This document shows positions 1 to 11,110 of a stretch of DNA of 64,000 bases, in pieces. Every line of letters starts with the position of its first letter. Positions within the stretch are counted from its first letter, which is position 1. Source of the DNA: Cryptomeria japonica (lineage: Eukaryota > Streptophyta > Pinopsida > Cupressales > Cupressaceae); assembly GCF_030272615.1 (NCBI RefSeq), contig NC_081409.1, forward strand, positions 472,126,573-472,190,572, read 5' to 3'. Made by a program: the position numbers and the translations under genes. Below the pieces are notes generated by a model, which worked only from the letters and a program-made list of their open reading frames with translations, was not told where the DNA came from and made no database searches.

Positions 1-360
1 CTAAAATGGCATGGATTGTGAAACTAAGGAGTCCAATTGTTTGATAAGTCTTGTTATTGAGATCTTTTGAGATTTAGATGATATCTTTGATTGTTTTGAG
101 ACAAGTTTTGACTTTGGAAAATCTTTGTTTGAATTCTAGTGACCAAATTTATTGTTTGTGACTTTGTCTTGATATGAATCTTTGTTTTGTTGTGATACTT
201 TTGATTTGTTAATAAGCATAGAAGACAGAATGCCTATTTGAATTTTTGCATAAAATGAGATCACATTCAAGAACAACCCTAGGTTGGTCAAAAAAATACT
301 TGTTGGGTTCCCACTACAGATAAATATGAGCCACACTTATTCAAAGCAGATAGATTAGAA

Positions 361-540
361 GTTTGGTGATATTGGCTCCCCCACCATGGCACTCACTTCT
401 CGGGTACACCAAACTTTGAATTTCCAAAGACCCAAAGATCTATGAGAATATTCTATCTCAAATTTGAACTTCAAGATTGTGGGATGGCTTCAGAGGTTTG
501 ACCTCCTGTCCTAGCAAATAGAAGGGATTTTGACAACTAA
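361..540. repeat. Leader segment shared with Tat element D
   Basis: This segment resembles 33366-33530 in the untranslated leader of element D. Both carry the phrases GGCTCCCC, CCATGGCA, CACTTCTCGGG, then GTGG-GGCTT-GAGGT, GACCTCCTG and a closing GAAGG-TTTT-G. The order is kept although the spacers have diverged. It is probably the leader of another minus-strand Tat element whose gag lies left of the window. Confidence 0.6.
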
Positions 541-2478
541 ACCAATTTGGCTCTTTGTAAGGGCATTCGTTCAGGTGGTCATACATGTAGCATTTTTCTC
601 AATCAAGAGGTCTCCTAACCCTTGTGGTTTTTTACGTATCACTATGTGGATTACACATCACACGGATACTAAGGGAGACTTACATCATCATGACACATCC
701 ACACCTATTTTTTATGACTTTCGTTACAAACACATAATTTTATGGTGGCTTAAAAGCAGCTTGGCTTCATCTCATTACCACTTGGGTCATTCCCTCCCAC
801 CCATCCTTAAGGGATTCTCAAGAGGAAGGCCTTCTAATAAAAAAAAATTGAGTGTCGCTAATAGTTTTTTCATGCACCAGGACCATGAAATCCAAGGGGA
901 GAGGATAGTGTCTATTAGAAATGGGTCCACTCATGCAAACAAGTGTGCCAAACAAAACAAACGAATGTTCATTTTAACCCCAAATCAAAATGTGATCTAT
1001 TTATGCAAAAGAAGGCACTCTTGTTTCAAATTTTAGTCTTTCACAATGTCCTGCATGAAATCATTAGTAGTTTCAACATATGTCTTCTCCCAACCAGTGC
1101 CAAATTGTTGCACAAATCATCAATAACCCAAAACACCTGATAATGAAATGATCTTGCATTCATTCAAAACTGAAATGATCACTTATACCTAACATTTTGT
1201 CCATGCACCCATGTAGAATAGAGAGGACACCTGTACAGAACAGAGGTGGCAACTGCACAAAACAAAGAGGGCACCTGCATAGTTTTTTCTCATAAGTGCA
1301 TAATTTTTTCTTGCAAGTGTGCAATTCTTGCATGAAAGTGCACGATTCTTGTAAAGTTGATAATTAGAGTCACCAACAAGATAGATTTGGTCAAATGGAA
1401 GCCCAATTTGACTATAATGCAATAATTCTAATGTAAAATTAGACTAATTGACCTCTAAATTCATCATAATTTCAAAGAACTTTCCTATTTTTAAATACTA
1501 TAAGATCATTTTTTTCCTATCAATGTGATTATGCACCTTAGATTGAGAAATTGAGAACTTTTGACAGTCCTTAAACAAAATGTAGATGTTCCTTCCTTAG
1601 AAACCCTAATTAAGCTAGATTGTGGATTTATTGTTCATTTCCATCCCTATTTAAACTATGTATGTTTATTTGCCCTCTCAAAGTCCTAATTACACCAAAT
1701 ATGACCAAATTGTATAAAATTTGCATGATTTGTATTCATTTTAGGCCAATTCTTAGTGAAATTTGTTGTTCATTTTAATAATATGCATGAAAGGAAAGAT
1801 GAAGATTTGTTGTTCTTTAACACAAAGCCTAATTAAAACTAAGTGAATTCATATTAAGCCTTGATTAATCATCTCAAAAACCTATTCTACTCTACAATTC
1901 AAGAAAACTTTATAATTTTGAAATTAGAACAAATCAAAGCAACTACACAAAACAAAACGTCCATGTGCACAATTATGCGTTGTAAGTGCTCAAAAATCTC
2001 AAGCAAGTGTACAAAACAGAGGGTGAAAATGCGCAATTCCAAGGCATAAGTGCACAAAAGTCCTAAAGAAGGTCTAAAAAGGCTTTCATTGATACAATTT
2101 GGAATTGCAATTACTCAAAGACACGCAAACAAAAACAAATTAAGCATGTTCACATTGGGTTCATCAAAAAATGTGGATCGAGAATTAGGCAAAGGCATAA
2201 TAACATCAATAAGCCAACCACAAAAGCATAAATGTCATGAAAGTAACCCTAACACAATCAATGAAAGTATGGAAATAAAATACTTAAAAGGAATGCAAAC
2301 CAATCTAGACATCTCTTCCATTCTCTTCCATTGTTCTTCTTTCTCCTTCAAATGTGGGTATGTGACTCTCAACTTCAAAATGTGAGTGTATTAAAAGCAA
2401 TTTGATCGCAAGATGAAGCGAATTGGACAACATAAGGATACTCAAAATGTGGTTAAAAAGCATTGAAGAACGGACTCA

Positions 2479-2485
2479 ATTTATA
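2479..2485 (-). promoter_or_regulatory. LTR-like TATA box
   Basis: Read on the minus strand this gives TATAAATTGAGTCC, the same string as the TATA context in the LTRs of elements C and D. It suggests that a decayed minus-strand LTR lies around 2000-3000, but no LTR termini could be fixed. Confidence 0.35.
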
Positions 2486-2999
2486 GAGCAAAATATATCC
2501 AAATTGTCATGAAAAAATTAAATAGGCAAATTGATTCAAAAATAGCATGATTGAGGGAGAAATTATGAAAAAAGCTATGTCAAATTCATGACATATTACT
2601 ATGACAAGTTATGACAAAATGAGAGAAAATTATGCTTCATGATTTATGACAAGTTGGAGAGAAATTATAGCCAATTGATTATGACAAATTGAGCACAAAA
2701 ATCGCTTACTGATTTGAGTAAAAGGTGGAGACAACTTAGTGGATAAATTAGGGGAGGAAAAGGTGAAAATAATTAATAATTTTTTATTTATTAATTAGAC
2801 CACAAAAAGGATGAATTAGCCAATTAAATTAAAAAATCAATTGTGACACAAGACATAGGATAAATGAAATAAATTGATTTAACCTAAGAAAGGATGTTAG
2901 AAGAATTTAATGATTAAATAATCACAAAACCCTAAGAGAAAAAGAAGATAAATCAGGTCAAAATGATATCATGATATAATTAATGCAATAAATAAATAA

Positions 3000-3430
3000 T
3001 GATTATCATTATCAATGGAATAATTGATGAAGAACTAAAATTGATTGAATTGATAAGGAGAGAGACCAATGACAAATCGATCGAAAATGACAAAGACTTA
3101 TTGATTTGATAAATGATGACTAATAAAGGATCGATGAGGAATTGATCAAAATTGACAGGAATTGATGATTGATTGAGATTGATGACAAATCAATCAAGGA
3201 TCGACAAGAGTTGCTTTGATGAGGATTGACAAGGATTGATTTGATAAAGATTGATAAAGATGCAAAGGGATCCAAATCGACTGACAACTGATCGAAAGAG
3301 AATTAATACCGAAATGATAATGATTGAAGACAAACCCTAATTGATACCATTTAGCATTAAAATGATGTCTGATTGATATGAAAGCTTGATCAAAACCATT
3401 GACTGAGCATTAGGATTGACATTGATAAGA
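3000..3430. repeat. Degenerate GATTGA-rich repeat
   Basis: ATTGAT, GATTGA, GACAA and AATCGATC phrases recur every 6 to 20 bases for about 430 bases without a clean period. It looks like an expanded and decayed simple repeat inside or beside an LTR. Confidence 0.5.
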
Positions 3431-4244
3431 ATTAAGTCAAATTCAAGAAAATGAGATCAAATAGTGTATACGGTAAAAAATGATGATAATAAACTATTGA
3501 AAAACCATAAAAGATCCAACCACAAGAAAACCCTAGTTCTACAATAAAGCATTCACCATACACCAATGAAGAAACCTAAGAACATAAAAATCAACAAATA
3601 ATATAATAATACCATTCACATGCCAAGTATGGTTTGATATCCATTGTTTCCTATCTCCATTGATCTTGCTTATTATGGTTGCTCTCAAATTTTTGTATGT
3701 GTACAAGAGCTCAACAAAGAACATATATTGGTTGTGAAATCTCTTGATCACTTTAAGGCTTGATTGCATATGTCATTAGTCAGCTGATTAGGTTTCATAA
3801 GGATGAAAGTATCCTCTTATATAGAAGACGCCTTATAAAATGGAAGGATAGGATTAAGAGGTGAAATGATAAATGGTTGGCTAGGATTAAAGGGTATGTA
3901 GGAAAAATAATAAAATATGGAGGGGATAGTTAGAGGAAAATTAAGAGATAAATGATAAGTTTCATGGAGGGAAAAAGCTAATGAATTAAATAAATAAATA
4001 AAGATCTATTTAATTAATAGAGGAAGTGGGACCAATTAAATAAATAAAATAATTATTTAATTTAGGGAAAAGATAATTTAAATAAATAAGAATATTTATT
4101 TAAATAGGGAAAGAATAAAAGAGGATAAATGAATGAATTAAATAAATAAAAAATTATTTAAATAATAGAATTCCTAGGATAAAATAATTAAATAAATAAA
4201 ATATAATTTATTTAATTAGGATAGGACAATTTCAGGTGTCTACA
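3430..4244 (-). mobile_element. 3' LTR of Tat element A (outer edge uncertain)
   Basis: On the minus strand an LTR starts at 4244 with TGTAGACACC directly after a polypurine tract. As in the LTRs of elements B and C, the first few hundred bases are AT-rich blocks of AATTAAATAAAT, followed by a TATA box near 3820. In B and C the TATA box lies about 400 bases from the far LTR end, so that end is placed near 3430. No clean terminal CA or second copy was found, so the left edge is a guess. Confidence 0.5.
3816..3823 (-). promoter_or_regulatory. TATA box of LTR A
   Basis: The minus strand reads TATATAAGAGG. Its position relative to the LTR start at 4244 matches the TATA boxes of the other Tat LTRs here. 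Confidence 0.45.
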
Positions 4245-4260
4245 CTTTACCCCTCTTTGA
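4245..4260 (-). other. Polypurine tract of element A
   Basis: The minus strand reads TCAAAGAGGGGTAAAG directly before the LTR start TGTAGACA. The same tract, with one or two changes, precedes the LTR in element B (43490-43505) and element C (55650-55665). This is the plus-strand DNA primer site of reverse transcription. Confidence 0.75.
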
Positions 4261-4392
4261 GACAATGTAGCATGTAGTGTTGTTTCAAAGCGTAGAAGAT
4301 AAACTAATACAAAGTTGCCCAAAGACAGGAGTGATATGCCCCCATGAGAGATTGGATGCAAAATGTTGAAAAAAATCACAAACAATCTCTCA
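4255..4392. other. Two stem-loops beside the polypurine tract (A)
   Basis: Stem 1 pairs CTTTGAGACA (4255-4264) with TGTTTCAAAG (4281-4290), with one G-U pair. Stem 2 pairs TGAGAGATTG (4345-4354) perfectly with CAATCTCTCA (4383-4392). Equivalent stems occur at the same place in element B with changed but still paired bases. The function is unknown. Confidence 0.6.
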
Positions 4393-5555
4393 AAAAGAAA
4401 AGGTAGAAAGGTGAAGGATAGAGTGATAAGGTCACATGGGTGAAAACTGACCCAAGAGAGATCAACTAGTAGCAGAGGACTAACACAATGCACTAGGATT
4501 ACACAGCCTATATATACAGGTCATGAGGGAAAACATCCTCATTTGCATCCATAGCCTTTAGAGAGATAAAAGCATAGTAGAGCACTCAGAGAGCTGACAG
4601 AGAAATCACTAGTCTAGGAGAGATGGCAGTTAGATTGCATCGATTTGAGTGAGTCTGACGGTTCAAGTGGCCAGAGGACATGGGTGACCTAGTATGTAGC
4701 TTAAAATTTCTCATTATTTTTGCATTTAATATGCATTTATTGCACTTTGTAGTTAGATAAACAAAAACCCAGAATCGGGTTTAGGCTATAAACACATCTA
4801 GATAAGTTTAGGGCACGTATGCGATGTGGAGGTGCATATGGGTTTAGGATGTACACATTTATGAATGTAAATGTGTTTGAAATTTGTATGTGCACATCTA
4901 TAGAGTTGCATCTGGGTGATAGGGGCACGTCTATGATGAGCAGTGCCACGTCTGGGTGTTAAAACTTGTTTATACATTGTAATATTGTGTATGTGCAATG
5001 AAATCATGTTTAGTTAGGGTGAACATGTTTGTGTTAAACAAAACTATTTCTACTTCATAAAAGGCTAAAATTGATAGTTATGTGATGAACATACATTATC
5101 AATTAGATAAGTTGCTAAGAGGATTCACTCAAACAAGTGCCCTAGTGAAGACAAATTGAAAACAAGGCTAGAATTGGAAACCACGTGGTACACATGCATC
5201 GCCAATTGGATAAGTTGTTGAGAGGAATCACTCAATAGGTTCCTTGAAGCAGATAATTTTGCTAAGATGAATATAGGATAACTCATCGAATTGATTAAAT
5301 TCGGTGAGTGATCTAGCAAGATAGGATCAAGTGCAATGTGATAAAAATATACACTAGGATACAGTGCCATGTGATGAACATAAGCACTAGGATAGAGCCT
5401 GATGAGAAGCACCATGTGATAGACATAGGTACTACTAGGATAGGATAGGATAAGAAGAACTATCTAATAGACATGAGTACTACTAGGATTAACACAATTG
5501 ATTTGGTTGGATGCAAGAGTATCTACCTCAGATCAAGTCATGAGAAAAGTTCTCA
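4393..5555. other. Distal 3' region of element A, no gene seen
   Basis: Non-coding sequence lies between the polypurine tract of A and the PMD start. Short phrases recur (a GCATATGGGTTTAGG type, and CACTAGGATA with CATGTGATGAACAT between 5320 and 5450), suggesting small tandem duplications. I saw no open frame with known motifs. Confidence 0.5.
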
Positions 5556-5689
5556 ATGACTTGGCAGCTATGGCCAAACCTGATTATCGATGATCATGCA
5601 AGGATCAAGGAGATGGGATTGAGACACATCATGTTTATGCCAAATATTTTGGCAAATATAGGACTACTAACTGCTCTTGTTGATAAATG
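5556..5689 (+). pseudogene. Plant mobile domain protein, N-terminal part (split)
   Basis: An ATG at 5556 opens a frame of about 44 codons. It reads LWPNL, then EMGLRHIMFMP and LLTALVDK, the usual beginning of plant mobile domain (PMD) proteins. The frame stops exactly where the LTR of element 1 begins and resumes at 21366 after the 3' LTR. The flanking 5-mers AAATG (5685-5689) and AGATG (21361-21365) form a target-site duplication with one mismatch. PMD proteins of the MAIN/MAIL type act in gene silencing in Arabidopsis, and PMD sequences are also carried by transposons. Here it lies antisense in the 3' region of Tat element A, so capture by the element is likely. No frame-disrupting change is seen in this half. 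Confidence 0.75.
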
Positions 5690-6906
5690 TGTTGGCATTT
5701 GATCATTTGATCTAAACTGGTAATTGTTTGTTTGCTTGATGCAACTGGTACATGTTTGATTAGATTGTTGTATGATGACTATGTTGTATTGTTTCATTGA
5801 TGGCAACTATGTTTCTACAATCATCTGAGTCCTATTGCTCAGCTGGTAAGCAGAGATAGTTTTTATCAAAACTGGTAATTAGGAATTTAACCGGTAAAAG
5901 GTAGATAGAATAATATTCTGACAACTGGTATAGGAAATCTACAAAGAATGGGATGATGCGGTTTGGCAGCAGCAATGAATATTGGTAGATGAAGTTATGC
6001 TCATGATCGCATGTGGTGATTTGATCAAATAAATGAGATTTGATTGACAGAGCAGGTATTTTGATAGAGACTTAACCAGTAGTGATGAAAATCACTTAGA
6101 TCAGTAAAACAACACAAAATTGAATTTGTTATGTTAGTGGCCGACATAACGAAGTTGTGCATTGCAAGATTGTCTAGATACATTGAACCTAGGGAATTTT
6201 TCCAAGGTTCTAGCTGACCTAATAATTTTTTTAAGATGTGTGATGAGGTATGAAGGGATACATGACTATGAGCTTGAATGTGAGAGATATCATTAGCGAA
6301 TTTTGTATTTCTTATAGTGCGGTGATCAAAGAAGTTCTGAGATGAAGTATATGTAATGTTGTAATGTTTTGAAGTAGATCTTATTAGACATTGATGATGT
6401 TATACTGAGATCATTTGAACTTGTTATCTCCCTAATAGTTGCAGCGAGAAAATCCTCTCACAAGGTCACTCCTAATAGGGCGCAGTTGGATCCTAATAGG
6501 TCTGATCATTAAATCCTCTAACTAGGTAACACATTAACTTGTGTTTGCAATCCCAGTAATGAGGGTAGCTCCTAATAGGGATGTTCCTCAAAGGCCTTAT
6601 TGTATAGCTCTTAACTAGGCTTAGACACTCCTAACAAGGTGTGCCCCTAATCGGTGTTGTAGACCTTAACCGGTTAGATCTCTATACTACAGATAGTGGG
6701 TACTAACTCCCACCTTTTCCCATTTGGGTTTTCCATGTATAACCTCTTGTGTCAAGTGGTTTATACTTTATGTGTTGATTGCATACTTGGTGTTATTTCT
6801 TATATGCCTATTGAGTTTTAAGTTGGTGAAATTGATAATTAGATTTGTATTGTTTGTACTTGCACTAATTCACCCCCCCCCTCTCAGTGCCTTATGAGTT
6901 CATCCA
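5690..6906 (+). repeat. 5' LTR of element 1
   Basis: It starts TGTTGGCATTTGATC and ends near a C-run followed by CTCTCAGTGCCTTATGAG and TTCATCCA. It aligns along its whole length with 20135-21360, with scattered substitutions. The last third (6420-6690) contains about ten imperfect CCTAATAGGG / CCTAACAAGG / CTTAACCGG boxes. The end is set by the primer site that follows. Confidence 0.85.
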
Positions 6907-6920
6907 TTATTATCAAAGCC
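6907..6920 (+). other. Primer binding site of element 1
   Basis: TTATTATCAAAGCC follows the LTR. Element 3 has TTGGTATCAAAGCC at the same place and element 2 has TTGGTATCAGATCC. These match the usual plant primer site complementary to the 3' end of initiator tRNA-Met, with two changes here. Confidence 0.7.
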
Positions 6921-6973
6921 AAACTTCCTTAAGGTTGAACCTCTTGGAAGGGATCTCTAATCCTAAGGCAGAT

Positions 6974-8338
6974 ATGGGGGAAGGAATGAGTTGCTGAGAA
7001 ATGGCTAGGGAACTTGCAGAAACCAAGGAAGACCTTGAAACCCTAAGAGGCAAGTATAAGGCATCACTAGCTAAAAGGAAAGAACTGATCGAACAATTGT
7101 TGGAGATCAATGAAAGAATCTCTTCTGATGGAGCAAACATGGATGCATTAGTTGAGGAAGTGGAGAAACTAAATGGCGATAAAATGAACCTGAGTAGATA
7201 GCTTGAAGCCCTTACAATCTAGATGAGTCAAGAACTTGAAGCTGGGAGGGCAGTCGAAGACAAGATCAAAGAGAAAGATCATAAGATCTATAAGATAAAT
7301 CAGGAAAATGGCACTCTATATGCACACTGGCATGAGGAGAAAGAAGAAAGAGAATAAATCAAAGCAGATCTTGATATGGCAATGTCTCTTAGAGAGACTC
7401 TTATGAAGCAGAATGAAGATCTTACTAAAGAGCTTGCAGAAGCTAATGAGAAACTTGCAAAATTCAACAAGAGTTCTACCATGCTAGATGAATAGATCCA
7501 ATCTCAGATGATGAATGGAAATACATCTAGATTAGGATACAATACATTTGAGAAAGGAGAACGTTCTGGTACCAAGAGAAACATGCATGAAGGTAAAATA
7601 GCTCCTAAGGCTCAGTAATCTATCAGTAAGAAAGCTTACAAACCTGTTTGTTTTAATTGACATAAACTAGGACATCCTATTAATGTTTGTAGAAGCAGAT
7701 CTGATCCTAATATTGGTTATAGACATAATACTAGATATGTGCCTAGAAAATTTGAAGGTTATTGTTATACATGCAACATGTATGGGCATAGATCTATCGA
7801 ATGCATGTATGGAGCTAATAATCCAACACCTCATATGAATCCAAGAACTATTAATGATTGGAGAAGGAATTCCAATGACCGGAGAAGAACTAATTGGCAA
7901 AGACCCTATGTCAACCGGTGTAGTCCTTATGAGATGGAGAAAAGAATCAATGTGATTTGTTTAATCTACAACAATTTTGGACTTGTGGCAATGAACTATA
8001 GAAGAAGGACAAGTAGAGGCAATGCAGGACAATGGAGAGCATCTCGAATGGAATGTTATCATTGTAACAAACCGGGACACATTGCTAGGTTTTGCAGAAC
8101 ACAGAAGAACCAATCGGTGAATCATTCTTTATACCAGAAAAGAAAGCAAAAAGTTGATATTGAAGAAACCAGAGCTGAGATGGATAGAATCTGAAAGAAG
8201 TTGAATGATGACAAACCATCTGAGGACTCAAATTCTTCACCTAGTGTGGAGTATCCATCACCGGCAAACTAAGTTGTTTTTACAACTTGGGGTGAGCATA
8301 TTGTCAAATCTTGAGATGAACCCCTCAATGAAGCATTG
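6974..8338 (+). pseudogene. ORF1 of element 1: coiled-coil Gag-like protein with four zinc knuckles
   Basis: A single frame runs from the ATG at 6974 to beyond 8200. It is broken only by in-frame stops at 7199, 7220, 7355, 7493, 7616, 7658 and 8192. The first 170 residues are charged heptad-like coiled coil (EVEKLNGDK, ELAEANEKLAKFNKSS). A GNTSRLGY motif follows, as in the GLGY motif of Copia Gag proteins. Then come four CCHC knuckles: 7649-7690 (second Cys replaced by a stop), 7763-7804 (CYTCNMYGHRSIEC), 7958-7999 (degenerate) and 8054-8095 (CYHCNKPGHIARFC). By family knowledge such proteins assemble particles and bind RNA. Most stops are TAG or TAA at positions fitting Gln, suggesting decay by C-to-T change. 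Confidence 0.75.
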
Positions 8339-8720
8339 TAAGTTAAATTTGCATATTCTTATGCATTTTGATATTTATAAATCTTTTTGAATCATAACTG
8401 GTAAATAACATTCAGTTTTAGCAACCAGTAATATGCTTAAGTGTGTTTTAAGGCATTTTAGGGTTTTCTCAGTTAAAGCATTTAATGTGGTAGATAGAAA
8501 GCAAATAAAAAGAACATTTTAAATTTCATTTTACATTGCAATCTTGAGAGCAATTAGCGAGTGAACATAGTAGAGAAAGTTTGTGATTGCAGTATTCAGC
8601 ATGTTTAGCAAAGATCTGAGGTGATCGGAAGAACATTTTGTATCGATGAACAGTATTGAAGCGGGAAAGGTATTTTTCAGTAAATCTTACTCTTTGCTTT
8701 GAGATTTTGCATATTGTAGT
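8339..8720 (+). other. Spacer between ORF1 and ORF2 of element 1
   Basis: AT-rich spacer without coding features. Element 3 has a similar spacer of about 240 bases (38680-38921) before ORF2. It could hold a signal for translating the second frame, but no motif is evident. Confidence 0.4.
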
Positions 8721-10320
8721 ATGGATACTCTTCATCTTGTTGATGTGACCGAGAGGCCATGACCGGAGTTCAAATTTCATCCTTTCAAATCTGAAGAAAC
8801 AGACCTTGTCGGTGTCCTATCTAGTGTACCATATGGATTTTTGCATGTTGAAGATGTCAAATATTTTTATCACTGCAAACTGGAGGACATTGGTGTATCA
8901 GTTATTCATGATTAGTATAAATCATTGTGTGATAACAAGGGCATACTAAAGAAAAATTTAAGAGTGTCATCGAGAAAGGGTTCCATCATGCAATCAACTT
9001 CATTAATGATTTTGATAATGAGATAGTCAAATTTGTTTTGAGTCAAATTCATGATCAATTTATGTGGTTGGATCGCATAAAATAACCAAGTCATCCATGC
9101 AGTAACCGGATTTTGTTCAACCGGTGAAGTACCCTTACTAAGATCAGTACCCAAGAATAATGTGGAGAAGTTGAAAGGATCAAAATGGGATATTCAAGCC
9201 ATGATAGTAAACAACATCAACGATCCAGCTGTGAAATATGCCTCTATGGTGATTGGGTACACGATTTACTATTCAAATAGAATGAATACCATACCGATAG
9301 CAGATATTCATACTACCTATTGGATGGTAAAAGAGAATGTTGATTATGATTTGGCATAGGCACTAAGAATCCAATTGATGGTGAATCTAGAAGTTGTGAA
9401 GAAAGACAAGAAGTTAAGATTCAAATTTAGACAATTGATTTTGGGATCATTCTTCTATTTTCAAAAATATTTCCCCAGTATTGAAGATGTTCAATGGATT
9501 TAAGGTACCCCTGCACTACTATAGATGAAGAAAAACATTAGGATGTTGAAGGATAAGTTTGATAATATTTCTTTGGGTTACTTCAAGGAGTTTCAAAAGA
9601 AAATGCATGCTAGAGAGCATATACCGGTAGAAGTAGTTAACCAATATGAGAAAACAATATGTTTCATGGTGGATACAGATACCTATATGATGGAAACAAT
9701 TATCCCTAGAACCATATGGGTATTACCTATTGGATATGAGGTAGACAAGGATCTACTCATTGCTTATGCTAATCATCTATTAAAGTAACCAGCGGATACC
9801 ACTACAGAGAGATTTGGGACATTCAAAGAAAATCACTACAAGTCCACTCTCGGCTACAGAGACCAGTGATTGCAAAGAAAATAAGGAGGTAGAATCATTT
9901 GCTAAGAAGGTAGGATTTACAAAAGAGCAGATAGCAGTAGCTAGGGCAAAGCACGCACCAGAACAAGATGAATCATCTAGTGTACCTATCAGTAACCCTA
10001 CCGGTAAGACTAGAGTTGCAAAAGCCAAAGCAGCAAAAAAGAAGATGGAAAAAGAAATCACAGAGAAACCGGCTGAATCACAAAGTAAACCATCTAAAAT
10101 TTAGTTCTGGAGAAAGCAGAAAACTATTCATCCACCTACTGCACTAGTACAAACCAGAAAGAGGAAGAAGCAATAAGCCCAAAAATTGAGAAATGATGAA
10201 GAGGCTACTGAATCAGATGAAGATAAAAGAGCACTTAGAGAGAGTGTTAAGAAGCCTAAGGCAATCGATAAGGGAAAATCACCTAAGAAACCATTTACAT
10301 TAGAAGACTATCAATAATAT
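8721..10320 (+). pseudogene. ORF2 of element 1, first part: conserved domain of unknown function
   Basis: The ATG at 8721 aligns with the starts at 38922 (element 3) and 27404 (element 2). The first stop is already at 8760, and more stops and frameshifts follow. Recognisable blocks in order are HCKLEDIG, VKYASMVIGYT with YSNRMNTI (about 9230-9290), KKLRFKFRQLILGSFFYFQ (about 9410), YFKEFQKKMHAREH, YEKTICFMV and PRTIWVLPIGYEVD (about 9706-9750). A Lys-rich tail follows. All blocks recur in elements 2 and 3. I do not recognise the family. It is not RT, integrase or protease. A resemblance to other plant retroelement accessory proteins is possible but cannot be tested here. Confidence 0.6.
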
Positions 10321-10439
10321 GGTCCAAATAATTAAGGATTATGGGATATACAAAGCTTCTGATTAATAAGAAAAATGGGTTTTAAGGACCTGAAACCTTT
10401 AACAAACGAGTTTAAAATAGATCATCAAAGAGTATCCAG

Positions 10440-11110
10440 ACCATATAAGAACAACTTTCAAAATGGCTGGCAATAAAGCCAGTAAATAGAAAGGACAGCA
10501 AAAGAAAGAAACAACAAAAAAGAAGAAACCACTGCATAATTATAAAGCCTTCAGGAGGTCCTCTGCCTTAATCACCAGCTGGTCATAATTGGCCGCAACA
10601 GCTTTGAGTTCATCCAGGTTCTTATTTGGCTTCTTCTCCTTCTTTTTACCTCTGGTTCTTGTCCTAGGTCCTTGAACATCTCCTGTGCCTTCAATGTTAG
10701 GGTCAATTTCCAGGGTATTCTTTTCCTCCTCCAATTTATTGCTGAGGGATTTGGTATTGCCAGCAAAGGCCTTCAAAATGTTTAAGCTTTGCTTTGCAAT
10801 ACTTTTAAGGCATTCCTCACTTTTGCTAACTTTACTGACAGTTTCGCCATTGTTTGATCCATAGCATTAGCATTTTCTTTCCTTTCAATCAGGTCTTTCT
10901 CAATTTCCTCAAATCTAGGGTTGAAGGAGTCTCTTATATTTTCATCTCTAGCAATAGTTTTGGTCAAATCCTCCACATAATCTGCCATAGTCTTCCCTTT
11001 GCCAATGTTGATAGTTTCCAGAATCTGGATTCTACTAATAGTTTCTAGAATCTTGATTCCGGTACTGATAATATTATAATAGCTCATAATCTATATTATA
11101 ATAGCTCAAA
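10440..11110 (-). pseudogene. Inverted coding-like segment inside element 1
   Basis: Between the basic region and the next ORF2 block, the minus strand has the longer coding-like frames (11087-10782 and 10776-10540). They have coiled-coil composition (FEEIEKDLIERKENAN, KLSVKLAKVRNALKVL) followed by a Lys/Arg-rich run. Elements 2 and 3 have the flanking ORF2 blocks nearly contiguous, so this is probably an inserted or inverted piece. A short direct repeat TATTATAATAGCTCA occurs twice at 11070-11110 next to its edge. The source is not identified; the C-terminal coil of a related ORF2 is possible. Confidence 0.45.

Larger units (their letters stand above)
1..3430. other. AT-rich non-coding region with retroelement debris
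   Basis: No convincing gene is visible on either strand. Only short open frames occur, with no recognisable motif. The region contains a segment related to the leader of element D (361-540), degenerate phrases such as GTGCACAAAA recurring around 1190-1340 and 1960-2060, an LTR-like TATA box in minus orientation near 2480, and a GATTGA-rich stretch from 3000. It is best read as old leader and LTR sequence of minus-strand Tat elements, an inference from these partial resemblances. Confidence 0.55.

Noticed and set aside
530-1036. 168-codon open frame near the window start
   Set aside because: Composition is that of translated AT-rich non-coding DNA; no motif, and the region overlaps the leader-like repeat.
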